Source: an uncultured Saprospiraceae bacterium (GTDB lineage Bacteria; Bacteroidota; Bacteroidia; Chitinophagales; Saprospiraceae). Taken from it: a DNA stretch of 64,000 nt. The position numbers and the translations under genes are program-made. Positions 27,868 to 36,907 of this stretch are shown in pieces (position 1 is the first letter of the stretch; the number at the start of each line of letters is the position of its first letter). Where the stretch lies: NCBI GenBank assembly GCA_937980645.1, contig CALJPQ010000019.1:61858-125857 (forward strand). Reading direction: 5' to 3'. Below the pieces are notes generated by a model. It was not told the origin of the DNA, searched no databases, and saw only the letters and a list, made by a program, of their open reading frames with translations.

Positions 27868-29133
27868 TCAGCGAACGCGCAGTGTCTGGCCCGGGCGTAT
27901 GGCGTCGCTCAGTCCGGGGTTGAGCTGGCGCAAGCGCTCTACGCTGGTCTGGTAGCGGCGAGCGATGCTGCTCAGGGTATCTCCGGAGCTAACGGTGTGG
28001 TGCGTCTCCACCTCCCCCGTCTGCATGTTGATGGTTATGGGCGCTGGCTCGGCAGGGCGGTTGGCTGCCGCTGGTGGCGATACCGGTACAGGCGCTGCCA
28101 GTGGTTCGGGCGGCAGCATTTCCACTACCACGCTCTGGGGCTGCTGCTTGGGCGCAGTGCTGTCGCGTTTGGCCGGTACACCCTTAATGCCCAGCCCTGG
28201 CTTCGGCGGTGGTTGCAGATAAACAATGGCGTTAGCGGTCAGCGGAGCATCGGGCAGATAGGCATTGTATTGCCGGAGTGTTTGCAGCCGCACGCCGTAG
28301 CGTTGGGCAATTTGCCGTAGTGTTTGGTCTTTTTCGGCCCGATGCGCGATAGGCATTTCTACTCCCGCAGCCGGGCCTTTGGGCTCGATAAAGACGGCAT
28401 CACCCATCTGAAGAGGGCTATCTAAGGTGTACAGGCTGTCGTTGAACACCACCAGCGAGTCGGCCGTCAGCTGATAGCGCTCGGCAATGCTACGCAGCGT
28501 CTCGCCGCCGCGTGCCTGCACCATGCGCGCCCCATTGACCACTGCCACGCGCTTGAGGGCTATTCGACCGCTCTGTACCTGCCGGTCGTACTCGTAAAGC
28601 CGGTGGCGTTCGATGTAGAAAATGAGCCGCTCGGCGTAGTGGCTCACGGGCGAATAGCCGGCCTTTTGCAGCCCTTGTGCCCAGCCTTTGTAGTCTAAAG
28701 GGTCCAGATCAAAAAGGAAGCCGTAGCGCTCTTTTTTTTCGGGGAGCAGCAAAAAGGCACTGTGGTCGGCGTAGGAGGCAACGACGTGGGCGTATTTGCG
28801 AAAGCACGACAACACGGGCCGCCCCTTGGCATCAAATTCGTCGTCATTTTTAGCGTACGTCTCGCCCTCCCAGTTTTTGCCACATTTCAGGCCAAAGTGG
28901 TTGTTGGCCTTTTGGGCCAGCTCGCTGGTGCCGGCGCGCGTTTCCAGCAGCGCCTGCGCCAGTTTAATGCTGGCCGGTACGCCACTGCGTTCCATTTCAT
29001 CCATAGCAATATCGCAATAGCGCAGGATGTACGCCTGGCGCAGCGAGTCCATTTCAGCGTCCGCGTTTTTTTGGGCAAAAGTCAGCAGAGGGGCGAGGCA
29101 GCCCAGCCATATAGGGGTAAGCCAACGGTTCAT
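27868..29133 (-). CDS. glucosaminidase-LysM cell-wall hydrolase (paralog)
   Basis: 421 aa with a cleavable signal peptide ending near TFAQ, unlike the lipoprotein paralog downstream. Glucosaminidase domain (about 35-185) has IKLAQALLETRAGTSELA with predicted catalytic E64 and NNHFGLKC. A first LysM (GGETLRSIAERYQLTADSL), a second (KDQTLRQIAQRYGVRLQTL) and a C-terminal LysM (SGDTLSSIARRYQTSVERL) follow. Segment order and many motifs match the neighbour, so the pair arose by tandem duplication and diverged in anchoring. The likely role is septal or general peptidoglycan remodelling. Confidence 0.9.
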   Translation of the reverse strand: MNRWLTPIWLGCLAPLLTFAQKNADAEMDSLRQAYILRYCDIAMDEMERSGVPASIKLAQALLETRAGTSELAQKANNHFGLKCGKNWEGETYAKNDDEFDAKGRPVLSCFRKYAHVVASYADHSAFLLLPEKKERYGFLFDLDPLDYKGWAQGLQKAGYSPVSHYAERLIFYIERHRLYEYDRQVQSGRIALKRVAVVNGARMVQARGGETLRSIAERYQLTADSLVVFNDSLYTLDSPLQMGDAVFIEPKGPAAGVEMPIAHRAEKDQTLRQIAQRYGVRLQTLRQYNAYLPDAPLTANAIVYLQPPPKPGLGIKGVPAKRDSTAPKQQPQSVVVEMLPPEPLAAPVPVSPPAAANRPAEPAPITINMQTGEVETHHTVSSGDTLSSIARRYQTSVERLRQLNPGLSDAIRPGQTLRVR

Positions 29134-29200
29134 CGTCGTCTCGTTGTTTTGTAATCGGCCCTTAATACGCAGGCGAAGATACGGCGTTTCTCAGGGCTAT

Positions 29201-31519
29201 TCAGGCATTCAGCCAATAGACGACTTTCAGCACTAAGGCGCGGTTTACGGGCGACAAAAAGCGTACCCGCGTGTCGGCGATGGGTTGGGCAAAGGAGTTG
29301 TCAGTATAAACCACGAAGATATCAGACACGGGGGCGAAGCGCCATTGCAAGCGGGCGTTGATGTTGAAATTGTTGGCCTGCGTATTCCACTGGAAAAAGG
29401 CGCTGACGAACACGCTACGCGAGAAGGCCAGTTCGGCGCGCGGCCCCAAAATCCATACATCGGCGCTGGCGTAAGGCGCGGGCAAGCGGATGCGGTTGTA
29501 ATTGTAGCGGACGGCGAAGGTGCCGTAGGGTTGCCAGCGATAGCTGAGTTCGCCCGATACAGACTGGGAATGGCCGTTGAAGAACTGGCCGGCCAACACC
29601 TCAATCCACCCTTGCAGGTCGTAGGTGCGGCTGCTGGTAAAGTAGAAGCCGCCGCTATTGTAGGTGTAGCCCTGCCCGCCGGGTAGTGGTTGGGTGCCGG
29701 GGCGGTACAGATTGGTGGGGTCGAAGTCTTCAAATAAAAAGGTGTAGGCGTTAGTCAGATAAATACCTGCTTCAGCCTGATCCTGAAAGGTCATTTGAGC
29801 GTTCAGATTGACCTCGCGGTCGGTCTCTTGCCAGAAGAGCGAATAGGTGAATTCGCCATTGAGGCGCAGGGCCCAGTTGTTGATTTTTCCTTTTTGGGGG
29901 TAAAAAATCAGCCCTCCGCCGGGGAAGAAGCTCTGGTAGCCTTTTCGGGGCACGAAGCCGGCATCGGCGGTGTAGAACGAGTCCACGAGGATGTATCCGA
30001 GTCGGGCGTTGAAATGGCGGTCGAAGAAGCCGAGGAATTGGGCGGCAGTTTGGCCACGTCGGCGCGGGTCGGGCGAGAAGGAGCGGTGGTAATACCATTC
30101 ACCTTCCCAGCGGTTGTCGGCGCTGTAGAGGTTGTATTCTAATCCGGCCACGCGGTTCCAGGGCTGAATGCCGGCGCGTTGGGTTTCGGAGAGGTTGCCC
30201 AGGAAGTTTTCCTTGTTCACCAGGATGGCGCTGAGGGCGCTTCGGCTGAACATTTTGCGCTGCACGGTGGCTACGGTGAAGTTGGCAGCGGGCAGGGTGC
30301 GCGCGGAGTCCCAATTGACGCGGGCCGTTTGCATGTTGAGCAGGCCCATGCGCCAGTCGTCGGTGAGTTTGCCACTGAGGCGTGCGCCGGCCAGGATAGG
30401 GATGTTTTCGTTAAAGCCCGTAACGGGGTTGCGCGCCAGCCCGATGCGCCTGGAGAAGAAGGGGCGCGTGCTGGGAAAGCCGAACATGGCGAACAGGTCG
30501 CGGTTTTCCAAAAAGAACTGCCGGCGCTCGGGGAAGAAGAGTTCGAAGCGGCTGAGGTTGACCACCTGCCGGTCCACCTCGACCTGTGAGAAGTCGGGGT
30601 TAAACGTCAGGTCCAGGTTGAGCGATGGGGTGATACCGATTTTAGCATCAGCCCCTACGCCATAGCCGTTGCGGCGGATGCGCTCCGAGATGCTCAGGTC
30701 GGGCGTCTGGCGTCGGAAGTCGGCTTCGTGGCGCGCGGTAACGTAAGGGATGATGGCGGCATTGAGGCCCGGCGGTGGGGGCGGCGTTTGCCAGTGCAGG
30801 GGGCGACAAAAAGCCAGGTTGTTAGGCCCGTATTGCCGCGGCACGGGGTACCAGGAGCTGACTTCCCAGTTTTTGAGGCGGACGCGGACGAAGTTGACGT
30901 TCCAGGTATTAGGGCCTTCGGTGCGCGAATAGCGCAGCGTTTTGAACGGGATGGCTATTTCGGCCACCCAGTAGTCGTCGTGGTTGGTAACGGCGGAGTT
31001 CCAGCGGTTGTCCCAGTCTAAGGAGAGCGTGGCGCCGTTGTCCACGAGCGCTTCGCGTTGCACATTAAGCGGGCTGACGCTAAAGAGGAAGCCATTCAGG
31101 CCATCGCGCGGGGGGCTGATGAGCACATTGACGACGTCGCTGGTGCCGTTCGGAAAGTCGCGTTTGAGCGACGGCACGGTGTAGTCGGTGCGCGCCTGCC
31201 AGCAAACGATGCCCACGTACAGGAAGCGGTCGTCGAAGGTCAGCCGCACCTCCGTACGCGCATCGGCCAGCACGGTATCTACTGGGAACTGCTGGGTGAA
31301 ATCTACGGCCACATCAGCCTCCGCCCAGGCGGCCTCGTCTAAGCGGCCATCTACAGTAATAGAAACTGGAGACTTGCGGATGCGCAAGCCATCAGGCGCC
31401 TGCCCCGAAACCCTGCGCCCTGTAGCGGAAAAAGCAACCTCAGCCGGCGCGGCAGCCTGGCCGTAAAACTCAAAAGAGCACCCTCCCAAAAAAAGCAACA
31501 GCAGTAAAATTCGGGTCAT
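29201..31519 (-). CDS. DUF5916 outer-membrane protein with CBM9-like N-terminal domain
   Basis: 772 aa, signal peptide with possible lipobox (LLFLGGC) then AAPAEV. An N-terminal CBM9-like sandwich (about 45-240) starts with ITVDGRLDEAAWAEAD and includes RLTFDDRFLYVGIVCWQ. The rest is a beta-rich DUF5916 domain with many alternating strands, expected to form an outer-membrane barrel (RFELFFPERRQFFLENRDLF is a family hallmark). Members are widespread in Bacteroidota; function is not established, and carbohydrate or metal-related roles have been suggested from the CBM9-like part. It ends 67 bp from the LysM gene on the same strand. Confidence 0.85.
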   Translation of the reverse strand: MTRILLLLLFLGGCSFEFYGQAAAPAEVAFSATGRRVSGQAPDGLRIRKSPVSITVDGRLDEAAWAEADVAVDFTQQFPVDTVLADARTEVRLTFDDRFLYVGIVCWQARTDYTVPSLKRDFPNGTSDVVNVLISPPRDGLNGFLFSVSPLNVQREALVDNGATLSLDWDNRWNSAVTNHDDYWVAEIAIPFKTLRYSRTEGPNTWNVNFVRVRLKNWEVSSWYPVPRQYGPNNLAFCRPLHWQTPPPPPGLNAAIIPYVTARHEADFRRQTPDLSISERIRRNGYGVGADAKIGITPSLNLDLTFNPDFSQVEVDRQVVNLSRFELFFPERRQFFLENRDLFAMFGFPSTRPFFSRRIGLARNPVTGFNENIPILAGARLSGKLTDDWRMGLLNMQTARVNWDSARTLPAANFTVATVQRKMFSRSALSAILVNKENFLGNLSETQRAGIQPWNRVAGLEYNLYSADNRWEGEWYYHRSFSPDPRRRGQTAAQFLGFFDRHFNARLGYILVDSFYTADAGFVPRKGYQSFFPGGGLIFYPQKGKINNWALRLNGEFTYSLFWQETDREVNLNAQMTFQDQAEAGIYLTNAYTFLFEDFDPTNLYRPGTQPLPGGQGYTYNSGGFYFTSSRTYDLQGWIEVLAGQFFNGHSQSVSGELSYRWQPYGTFAVRYNYNRIRLPAPYASADVWILGPRAELAFSRSVFVSAFFQWNTQANNFNINARLQWRFAPVSDIFVVYTDNSFAQPIADTRVRFLSPVNRALVLKVVYWLNA

Positions 31520-31710
31520 AGCGGGCGCAAAGTTGCGTGTTTGACCCCAACGCTTGCCGCCGGGAATGTACCAGCAGCGGCTAAATGCCGACAGACGCCG
31601 CCCTTTTGTCCGTATTGTGTTTGTGGCCGAACCAGCACGCCGTCCGACTGTTTACAGTGCCGGTACACGAGAAAGTCATTTCCTGACCGCTTTCCAAAAT
31701 ACATCTCGCT

Positions 31711-33138
31711 ATGAAGCGCCGCGCCATTGTCTGGTTCCGACAGGATTTGCGTTTGCACGACAACGAAGCCATCACCACCGCCCTGCGCATGGCCGATGAG
31801 GTCATTCCCATTTACGTCTTCGATGAGCGGGTATTTATGGGCAAAACGCGCTTTGGTTTTCCGAAAACCGGCAAGTTCAGGGCGAAATTCATGCTGGAAA
31901 GCGTGACTGACCTTCGGCAAAACATCCGGCGCTTAGGCTCCGACCTGCTGGTGCGCGTAGGCAAACCCGAATACATCGTTTCCGAACTGGCCCAACAGCT
32001 CAAAGTCTCGTGGGTGCTGTGCAATCGCGAGCGCACGTACGAGGAAGAACTGGTACAAGATGCCTTAGAGCGCAAGCTGTGGTCGTTTGGCGTAGAGCTC
32101 CTCTTCACGCGCGGTAAAATGCTCTATCACACGCAGGACCTGCCCGTGCCGGTACACCACACGCCCGACGTTTTCACTCAGTTTCGCAAAGAAAACGAGC
32201 ACATCACTCCCATACGCGTGCCATTCCCGACGCCAACAGCACTGCCGCCGTTGCCGGCGGGGCTGGAAGTGGGTGAAATACCTGCACTTACCGATTTTGG
32301 GCACGAGCCGTTTGAGCCAGACCCGCGCGCCGTGCTGTTGTTCAAAGGCGGAGAAACGGAAGGACTGGCCCGCCTGCGCCATTACCTTTGGGAAACAGAC
32401 GCCGTGGCCCGCTACAAGGAAACCCGCAATGGCCTGATAGGCTCCGATTACTCCTCCAAATTCTCGCCCTGGCTGGCCGCCGGCTGCCTCTCACCCAAGT
32501 TTATTTACCACGAACTGAAGCGCTACGAACACGAGCGCGTGCGCAACGAAAGCACCTACTGGCTGTTCTTCGAGCTGCTGTGGCGCGATTTCTTCCGCCT
32601 CATGGGCAAAAAGTACCGCAGCCGTATCTTCCTCAAAGGCGGCCCGCAAAATAAACCCATGCCGCACCTGAAAAACGACTGGGAAAAATTCCAGCTCTGG
32701 GCGGAAGGCCGCACCGGCGTGCCGTTCATTGATGCCAACATGCGCGAGCTGAACGCCACCGGTTGGATGAGCAACCGCGGGCGCCAGAACGTCGCTTCCT
32801 TCTTAGTGCGCGACCTGAAGGTGAACTGGCAGATGGGCGCCGAGTACTTCGAGTCCTTGCTGCTCGACTACGACCCCTGCTCCAACTGGGGCAACTGGAA
32901 CTACGTGGCCGGTGTGGGCAGCGACCCGCGCGAAGACCGCTATTTCAACATCCTGACCCAGGCGCGCAATTACGACCCCAACGGCGACTATGTGCGACTG
33001 TGGTGCCCCGAGCTGCGCGAAGTGCCCCGCGACAAGGTGCATCGCCCCGACCTGCTCAACGCCGGCGAGCGCCAGCAGTTCGGTGTCAATGGCTATCCAA
33101 AGCCCATCGTCCGCATCGAAAAGTGGGCGCGCCCCTGA
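31711..33138 (+). CDS. cryptochrome DASH / photolyase-family protein
   Basis: 475 aa. N-terminal photolyase alpha/beta domain starts AIVWFRQDLRLHDNEA (5-20). The C-terminal FAD-binding helical domain includes GSDYSSKFSPWLAAGCLSPK, NESTYWLFFELLWRDFFRLM, ATGWMSNRGRQNVASFLVRD and YDPCSNWGNWNYVAGVGSDP, which are the cryptochrome-DASH signatures. These proteins bind FAD and usually an antenna folate. They repair cyclobutane dimers in single-stranded DNA and may act in blue-light signalling. Length is normal. Its left neighbour is transcribed divergently; the spacer (31520-31710) has no further gene. Confidence 0.95.
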   Translation: MKRRAIVWFRQDLRLHDNEAITTALRMADEVIPIYVFDERVFMGKTRFGFPKTGKFRAKFMLESVTDLRQNIRRLGSDLLVRVGKPEYIVSELAQQLKVSWVLCNRERTYEEELVQDALERKLWSFGVELLFTRGKMLYHTQDLPVPVHHTPDVFTQFRKENEHITPIRVPFPTPTALPPLPAGLEVGEIPALTDFGHEPFEPDPRAVLLFKGGETEGLARLRHYLWETDAVARYKETRNGLIGSDYSSKFSPWLAAGCLSPKFIYHELKRYEHERVRNESTYWLFFELLWRDFFRLMGKKYRSRIFLKGGPQNKPMPHLKNDWEKFQLWAEGRTGVPFIDANMRELNATGWMSNRGRQNVASFLVRDLKVNWQMGAEYFESLLLDYDPCSNWGNWNYVAGVGSDPREDRYFNILTQARNYDPNGDYVRLWCPELREVPRDKVHRPDLLNAGERQQFGVNGYPKPIVRIEKWARP

Positions 33139-33166
33139 TGCCAAAGCCCAAATGCACCTGAGTCGG

Positions 33167-33174
33167 TATCTTTG
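33167..33174 (+). promoter_or_regulatory. TAnnTTTG -7 promoter box
   Basis: TATCTTTG, exact consensus. Transcription would begin near 33181, which favours the ATG at 33212 over the one at 33185 for the lipoprotein gene downstream. Confidence 0.5.
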
Positions 33175-33211
33175 CCGCTGGCCGATGCCAATCCATCGGC
33201 TCACAGCGACC

Positions 33212-34096
33212 ATGCCAATACGACCGACGCCCGGGAAGGTGCTCCTCTTCTTCCTGCTGCTATCGGGCCTCGCCTGCTCCGACGAACAGGAGCCTGTGCC
33301 CGCCTATCTGCGCGTAGAGCCTTTCGCCGTGGACGCCCTCGGTGGCGCCGAATGGCAAAACATCACCGAGGCTTGGGTGTACGTTAACAACGTATTTCTG
33401 GGCGGCTATTCCATTCCGGCTTTAGTGCCGGTCTTGGCCGAAGATACCTGCGCTGTGCTTGTCTTTCCGGGCGTCAAAGAGAATGGCCAGCTGCTCACGC
33501 CCTCGGTGTATCCCATGCTGCAGCGCCACGAAGGCAAAGTCGTGCTGACGCCGGGCCAGACGACAGCCCTTAAACCAATGACGCGCTATGTGAGCGATAT
33601 CCGCTTCCCGTGGTCTATCGAGCGGGGCACGTTCGATGCCGGCGTTATCGTGCTGCAAGACCGCGACGACAACCCGCAAACGGGCTTTGAACTCGTAACG
33701 GAAGACGCCTTCGCCGGCCGCTCTGTGCGCATGCGCGCTGATACAGCGAACCGGCTCAACGATGTGGCTACCGAAGCGGTTGAAGGGCTACCCGCCACTC
33801 GGGCCCGCCAAGTCTGGCTGGAACTCCATCGCAAAAACGACGTCCCTTTTGAATTATGGCTGCTGGCCGACGACGGCCCAGGCACCACGGAAACCAGCAC
33901 CTCCGTCTTCGTGTTCGGCGTCTCCAACACGTGGCGTAAAATCTACCTCAACCTCACTGACCCGCTCGTCAACTTAGGCGAACGCAAACGACACCGTCTG
34001 CTCTTTCGCCTCGCCCTCCGACCTAATAATGCCGGCCAGTTTGAGCGACCCGTGGGCACGGTGCTGTTCGACAACATCCGACTGATGCACTTTTGA
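33212..34096 (+). CDS. surface lipoprotein of unknown function
   Basis: 294 aa. A short basic start and hydrophobic helix lead to SGLACSDEQEP; the Cys followed by Ser-Asp-Glu fits the Bacteroidota signal for surface-exported lipoproteins. The mature part is beta-rich with three or more short repeats of sandwich-like strands (ITEAWVYVNNVFLGGYSIP, FELVTEDAFAGRSVRMRAD). It ends with GTVLFDNIRLMHF, like the closing strand of carbohydrate-binding-like sandwiches. No specific family recognised. An alternative ATG at 33185 adds nine residues but lies only a few bases from the predicted transcript start. Confidence 0.7.
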   Translation: MPIRPTPGKVLLFFLLLSGLACSDEQEPVPAYLRVEPFAVDALGGAEWQNITEAWVYVNNVFLGGYSIPALVPVLAEDTCAVLVFPGVKENGQLLTPSVYPMLQRHEGKVVLTPGQTTALKPMTRYVSDIRFPWSIERGTFDAGVIVLQDRDDNPQTGFELVTEDAFAGRSVRMRADTANRLNDVATEAVEGLPATRARQVWLELHRKNDVPFELWLLADDGPGTTETSTSVFVFGVSNTWRKIYLNLTDPLVNLGERKRHRLLFRLALRPNNAGQFERPVGTVLFDNIRLMHF

Positions 34097-34191
34097 AGAA
34101 AAAATTTTGAGGAAAGCCCCTGAACCGGCCCTTTTCGCATCGAGCTTACTGACTCATCTCTATCGTTCACGCAAGCAAAACCCTACGCCCT

Positions 34192-35619
34192 TTGTCGCGC
34201 CGACTCCGCCAACGCCATACTCGATGGTACGCCGCTGCCGACTTTCTGATGGCCACACTGGCCTGGGTGCTGTTCTTCCTTTACCGCAAAACGAAGGAAG
34301 GTGCTCCGCTGGATGAGACTGTGCTCCAAGACGCTAACCTGTGGTTGGGTGCTGTTGTCATTCCAATAGGCTGGTTGCTGCTGTACGCCATCTTTGACCA
34401 TTACACACCCGACATTTACCGCCTGTCGCGTATCAGCACCCTGGTGCGCACCTTTCTGGCCTCGTTCATCGGAGTGCTGGCGCTGTTTTTCACCCTCATC
34501 CTCGATGATGTGGTGCAGGACTCGCGCACGTACGCCCAGTCGTTTGCGGTGCTGTTCAGCCTGCATTTCCTCCTGACGGCTACCATGCGCATGGTCTTGC
34601 TGACGCGCGCGCATCGCCGCATTCAAGCGGGCCAGGTGGCGTTCAATACACTCCTCGTTGGCGGTAACCAGAATGCTGTCGAACTCTACCAGGACATCGC
34701 CGGACGCAAAAAAAGCATCGGCTACCGCTTCGTCGGCTACGTGGACACCGGCGCTAATGGCCCCTATGCCCCATTGGCCCAATACCTGCCCCAATTGGGA
34801 ACGCTCGACAATCTGGCCGACGTCATCCGTACCCACGAAGTGGAAGACGTCATCATCGCCATCGAAACCAGCGAGCACAACTTGGTGCGCCGTATCTTAG
34901 ATATCCTATTCGACTTTAGCCATCGGGTGTTTGTTAAAATCATTCCCGACATGTACGACATCCTGCTTGGCTCGGTCAAAATGACACACGTCTATGGCGC
35001 TGTGCTCATTGAAATCCGGCAGGAGCTCATGCCCCGCTGGCAGCGCGTGCTAAAGCGCGTCATTGACGTGGTCGTCAGCCTGACGATGCTTCTGCTGCTG
35101 TCGCCGCTGTTGCTCTACATTGCGCTGCGCGTGCGCCTTTCCTCGCCCGGCCCTATTCTGTTCCGGCAGGAACGCATCGGCCTGCACGGGCGGCCCTTCT
35201 ACCTGTACAAGTTCCGCTCCATGTATGTGGATGCCGAAAAGCACGGCCCGCAGCTGTCCAAAGAGAACGACCCGCGCTGCACACCGTGGGGCGCTATCAT
35301 GCGCAAATGGCGCTTAGACGAACTGCCTAACTTCTGGAATGTGCTGCGGGGCGACATGTCGCTGGTAGGCCCCCGGCCCGAGCGCCAGCACTTCATTGAC
35401 CAGATTCTGCAGTATAACCCGCATTATCGGCACCTCCTGAAGGTGCGTCCGGGCATCACCTCATGGGGGCAGGTCAAATACGGCTATGCTTCTTCGGTGG
35501 AAGAGATGCTTCAACGCCTCAAGTTCGACCTGTTGTACATCGAAAACATGTCGCTGGCGCTGGATTTTAAAATCCTGTTCTACACCGTGCTGGTGTTGCT
35601 GCAAGGGCGAGGGAAATAG
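34192..35619 (+). CDS. polyprenyl-phosphate glycosyl-1-phosphate transferase (WcaJ-like)
   Basis: 475 aa initiating glycosyltransferase that loads a sugar-1-phosphate onto a lipid carrier for exopolysaccharide or O-antigen synthesis. Several N-terminal helices and a Rossmann-like middle domain (NTLLVGGNQNAVELYQDI) precede a membrane anchor near 290-310. The catalytic domain has KFRSMYVDAE, WRLDELPNFWNVLRGDMSLV and GPRPERQ. The first possible start in frame is TTG at 34192, since no ATG occurs before codon 20 and the frame is closed by TGA at 34150. The conserved segment RWYAAADF begins before that ATG, so TTG is preferred. It stands alone, without other polysaccharide genes. Confidence 0.9.
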   Translation: MSRRLRQRHTRWYAAADFLMATLAWVLFFLYRKTKEGAPLDETVLQDANLWLGAVVIPIGWLLLYAIFDHYTPDIYRLSRISTLVRTFLASFIGVLALFFTLILDDVVQDSRTYAQSFAVLFSLHFLLTATMRMVLLTRAHRRIQAGQVAFNTLLVGGNQNAVELYQDIAGRKKSIGYRFVGYVDTGANGPYAPLAQYLPQLGTLDNLADVIRTHEVEDVIIAIETSEHNLVRRILDILFDFSHRVFVKIIPDMYDILLGSVKMTHVYGAVLIEIRQELMPRWQRVLKRVIDVVVSLTMLLLLSPLLLYIALRVRLSSPGPILFRQERIGLHGRPFYLYKFRSMYVDAEKHGPQLSKENDPRCTPWGAIMRKWRLDELPNFWNVLRGDMSLVGPRPERQHFIDQILQYNPHYRHLLKVRPGITSWGQVKYGYASSVEEMLQRLKFDLLYIENMSLALDFKILFYTVLVLLQGRGK

Positions 35620-35644
35620 CCCTTTTAACGAAAGGACCGGTGGC

Positions 35645-36820
35645 TTAGTTGAGCCGCTCGATGATGCCCGCGATGCCCTGGCCGCCGCCTACGCAGGCAG
35701 TAACCATGCCGTATTTCTGGTTTCGCCGGCGCATTTCATTGATGAGCTGGACGGTGAGTTTGGCGCCCGTGCAGCCCAGCGGATGGCCCAGCGCAATGGC
35801 GCCGCCGTTGACGTTGACGCGCTCGGGGTCGAGGCCGGCTTCCTGAATGACCGCCAACGCCTGCACGGCAAAGGCTTCGTTGAGCTCGATTTGCTCAATG
35901 TCGTCCAGACGCATACCGGCCTGCCGCAAGGCCTTGGGAATGGCAACCACAGGACCGATGCCCATGTGTAGGGGTTCCACACCTGCTACCGTGCAGGCGA
36001 CCAGACGCGCCACGGGTGTTATGCCTAAGCGCTTGACCATTTCTTCCGACATGACGAGCACAAAAGCGGCGCCGTCGGAGGTCTGTGAGGAGTTGCCCGC
36101 CGTAACGATGCCGCCGTTGGCAAAGGCCGGGCGCAGTTTGGCCAGCGCTTCCAGCGTAGTGTCGCGGCGTACGCCTTCGTCGGTGTCTACCGTGAAGGTG
36201 CGGGATTGACGTTTGTCGTTTTCGACCCAGACCTCTTCGACGGTGATGGGCACGATTTCGCCCTTGAATTTGCCCTGTTCGATAGCTTCGGCAGCGCGGG
36301 TGTGCGAGCGCAGCGAGAAGGCATCGGCGGCTTCGCGGGTGATGCCGTATTTCTGGGCCACGGCTTCGGCCGTCAGGCCCATGCCTACCAGATAGTCGGG
36401 CGTTTGGGAGGCGATGTGGTAGTTGGGCGCCAGTTTGTAGCCGGTCATCGGGATGAGGCTCATGCTTTCGGCGCCGCCGGCGATGTAGCAATGGCCCATG
36501 CCGGCGCGGATTTTAGCAGTGGCGATGCTGATGGTCTCTAAGCCGGAGGCGCAGTAGCGGTTGACGGTCATGCCGGGCACGTCTTTGCCCAGCGCGCGCA
36601 AGGCGATGAGGCGTCCGATTTGCAGCCCCTGTTCGCCTTCGGGGTTGGCACAGCCGACAATGACGTCGTCTATTTCCTTGGGCTCCAGCCCGGGTACGCT
36701 GGCCGTCAGGTGGCGGATGACTTCGACGGCCAGGTCGTCGGGGCGGGTGTTTTTAAAGCCGCCTTTTCCGGCTTTGCCTACGGCGGTTCGATAGCCGGCT
36801 ACGATATACGCTTCTTGCAT
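35645..36820 (-). CDS. thiolase (acetyl-CoA acyltransferase, FadA/AtoB type)
   Basis: 391 aa from the ATG at 36820; upstream codons of the longer frame are not conserved. The acyl-accepting Cys is C90 in NRYCASGLETIS. The His of NEAFAVQ, the GHPLGCTG loop and the second catalytic Cys in CVGGGQGIAGI are all present. The enzyme cleaves 3-ketoacyl-CoA in beta-oxidation or condenses acetyl-CoA. The neighbours are not fatty-acid genes, so the direction is not indicated. It converges with the sugar transferase gene (25-bp gap) and follows the glucan phosphorylase gene on the same strand with an 87-bp spacer. Confidence 0.95.
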   Translation of the reverse strand: MQEAYIVAGYRTAVGKAGKGGFKNTRPDDLAVEVIRHLTASVPGLEPKEIDDVIVGCANPEGEQGLQIGRLIALRALGKDVPGMTVNRYCASGLETISIATAKIRAGMGHCYIAGGAESMSLIPMTGYKLAPNYHIASQTPDYLVGMGLTAEAVAQKYGITREAADAFSLRSHTRAAEAIEQGKFKGEIVPITVEEVWVENDKRQSRTFTVDTDEGVRRDTTLEALAKLRPAFANGGIVTAGNSSQTSDGAAFVLVMSEEMVKRLGITPVARLVACTVAGVEPLHMGIGPVVAIPKALRQAGMRLDDIEQIELNEAFAVQALAVIQEAGLDPERVNVNGGAIALGHPLGCTGAKLTVQLINEMRRRNQKYGMVTACVGGGQGIAGIIERLN

Positions 36821-36907
36821 GGCGCTGATTTTTTTTATTCTTAGAAAAGAGGCATCAATGGCTGGCTGATACAGGTTTCGCACCAGAATGGAGCGGATCG
36901 GTCGGAG

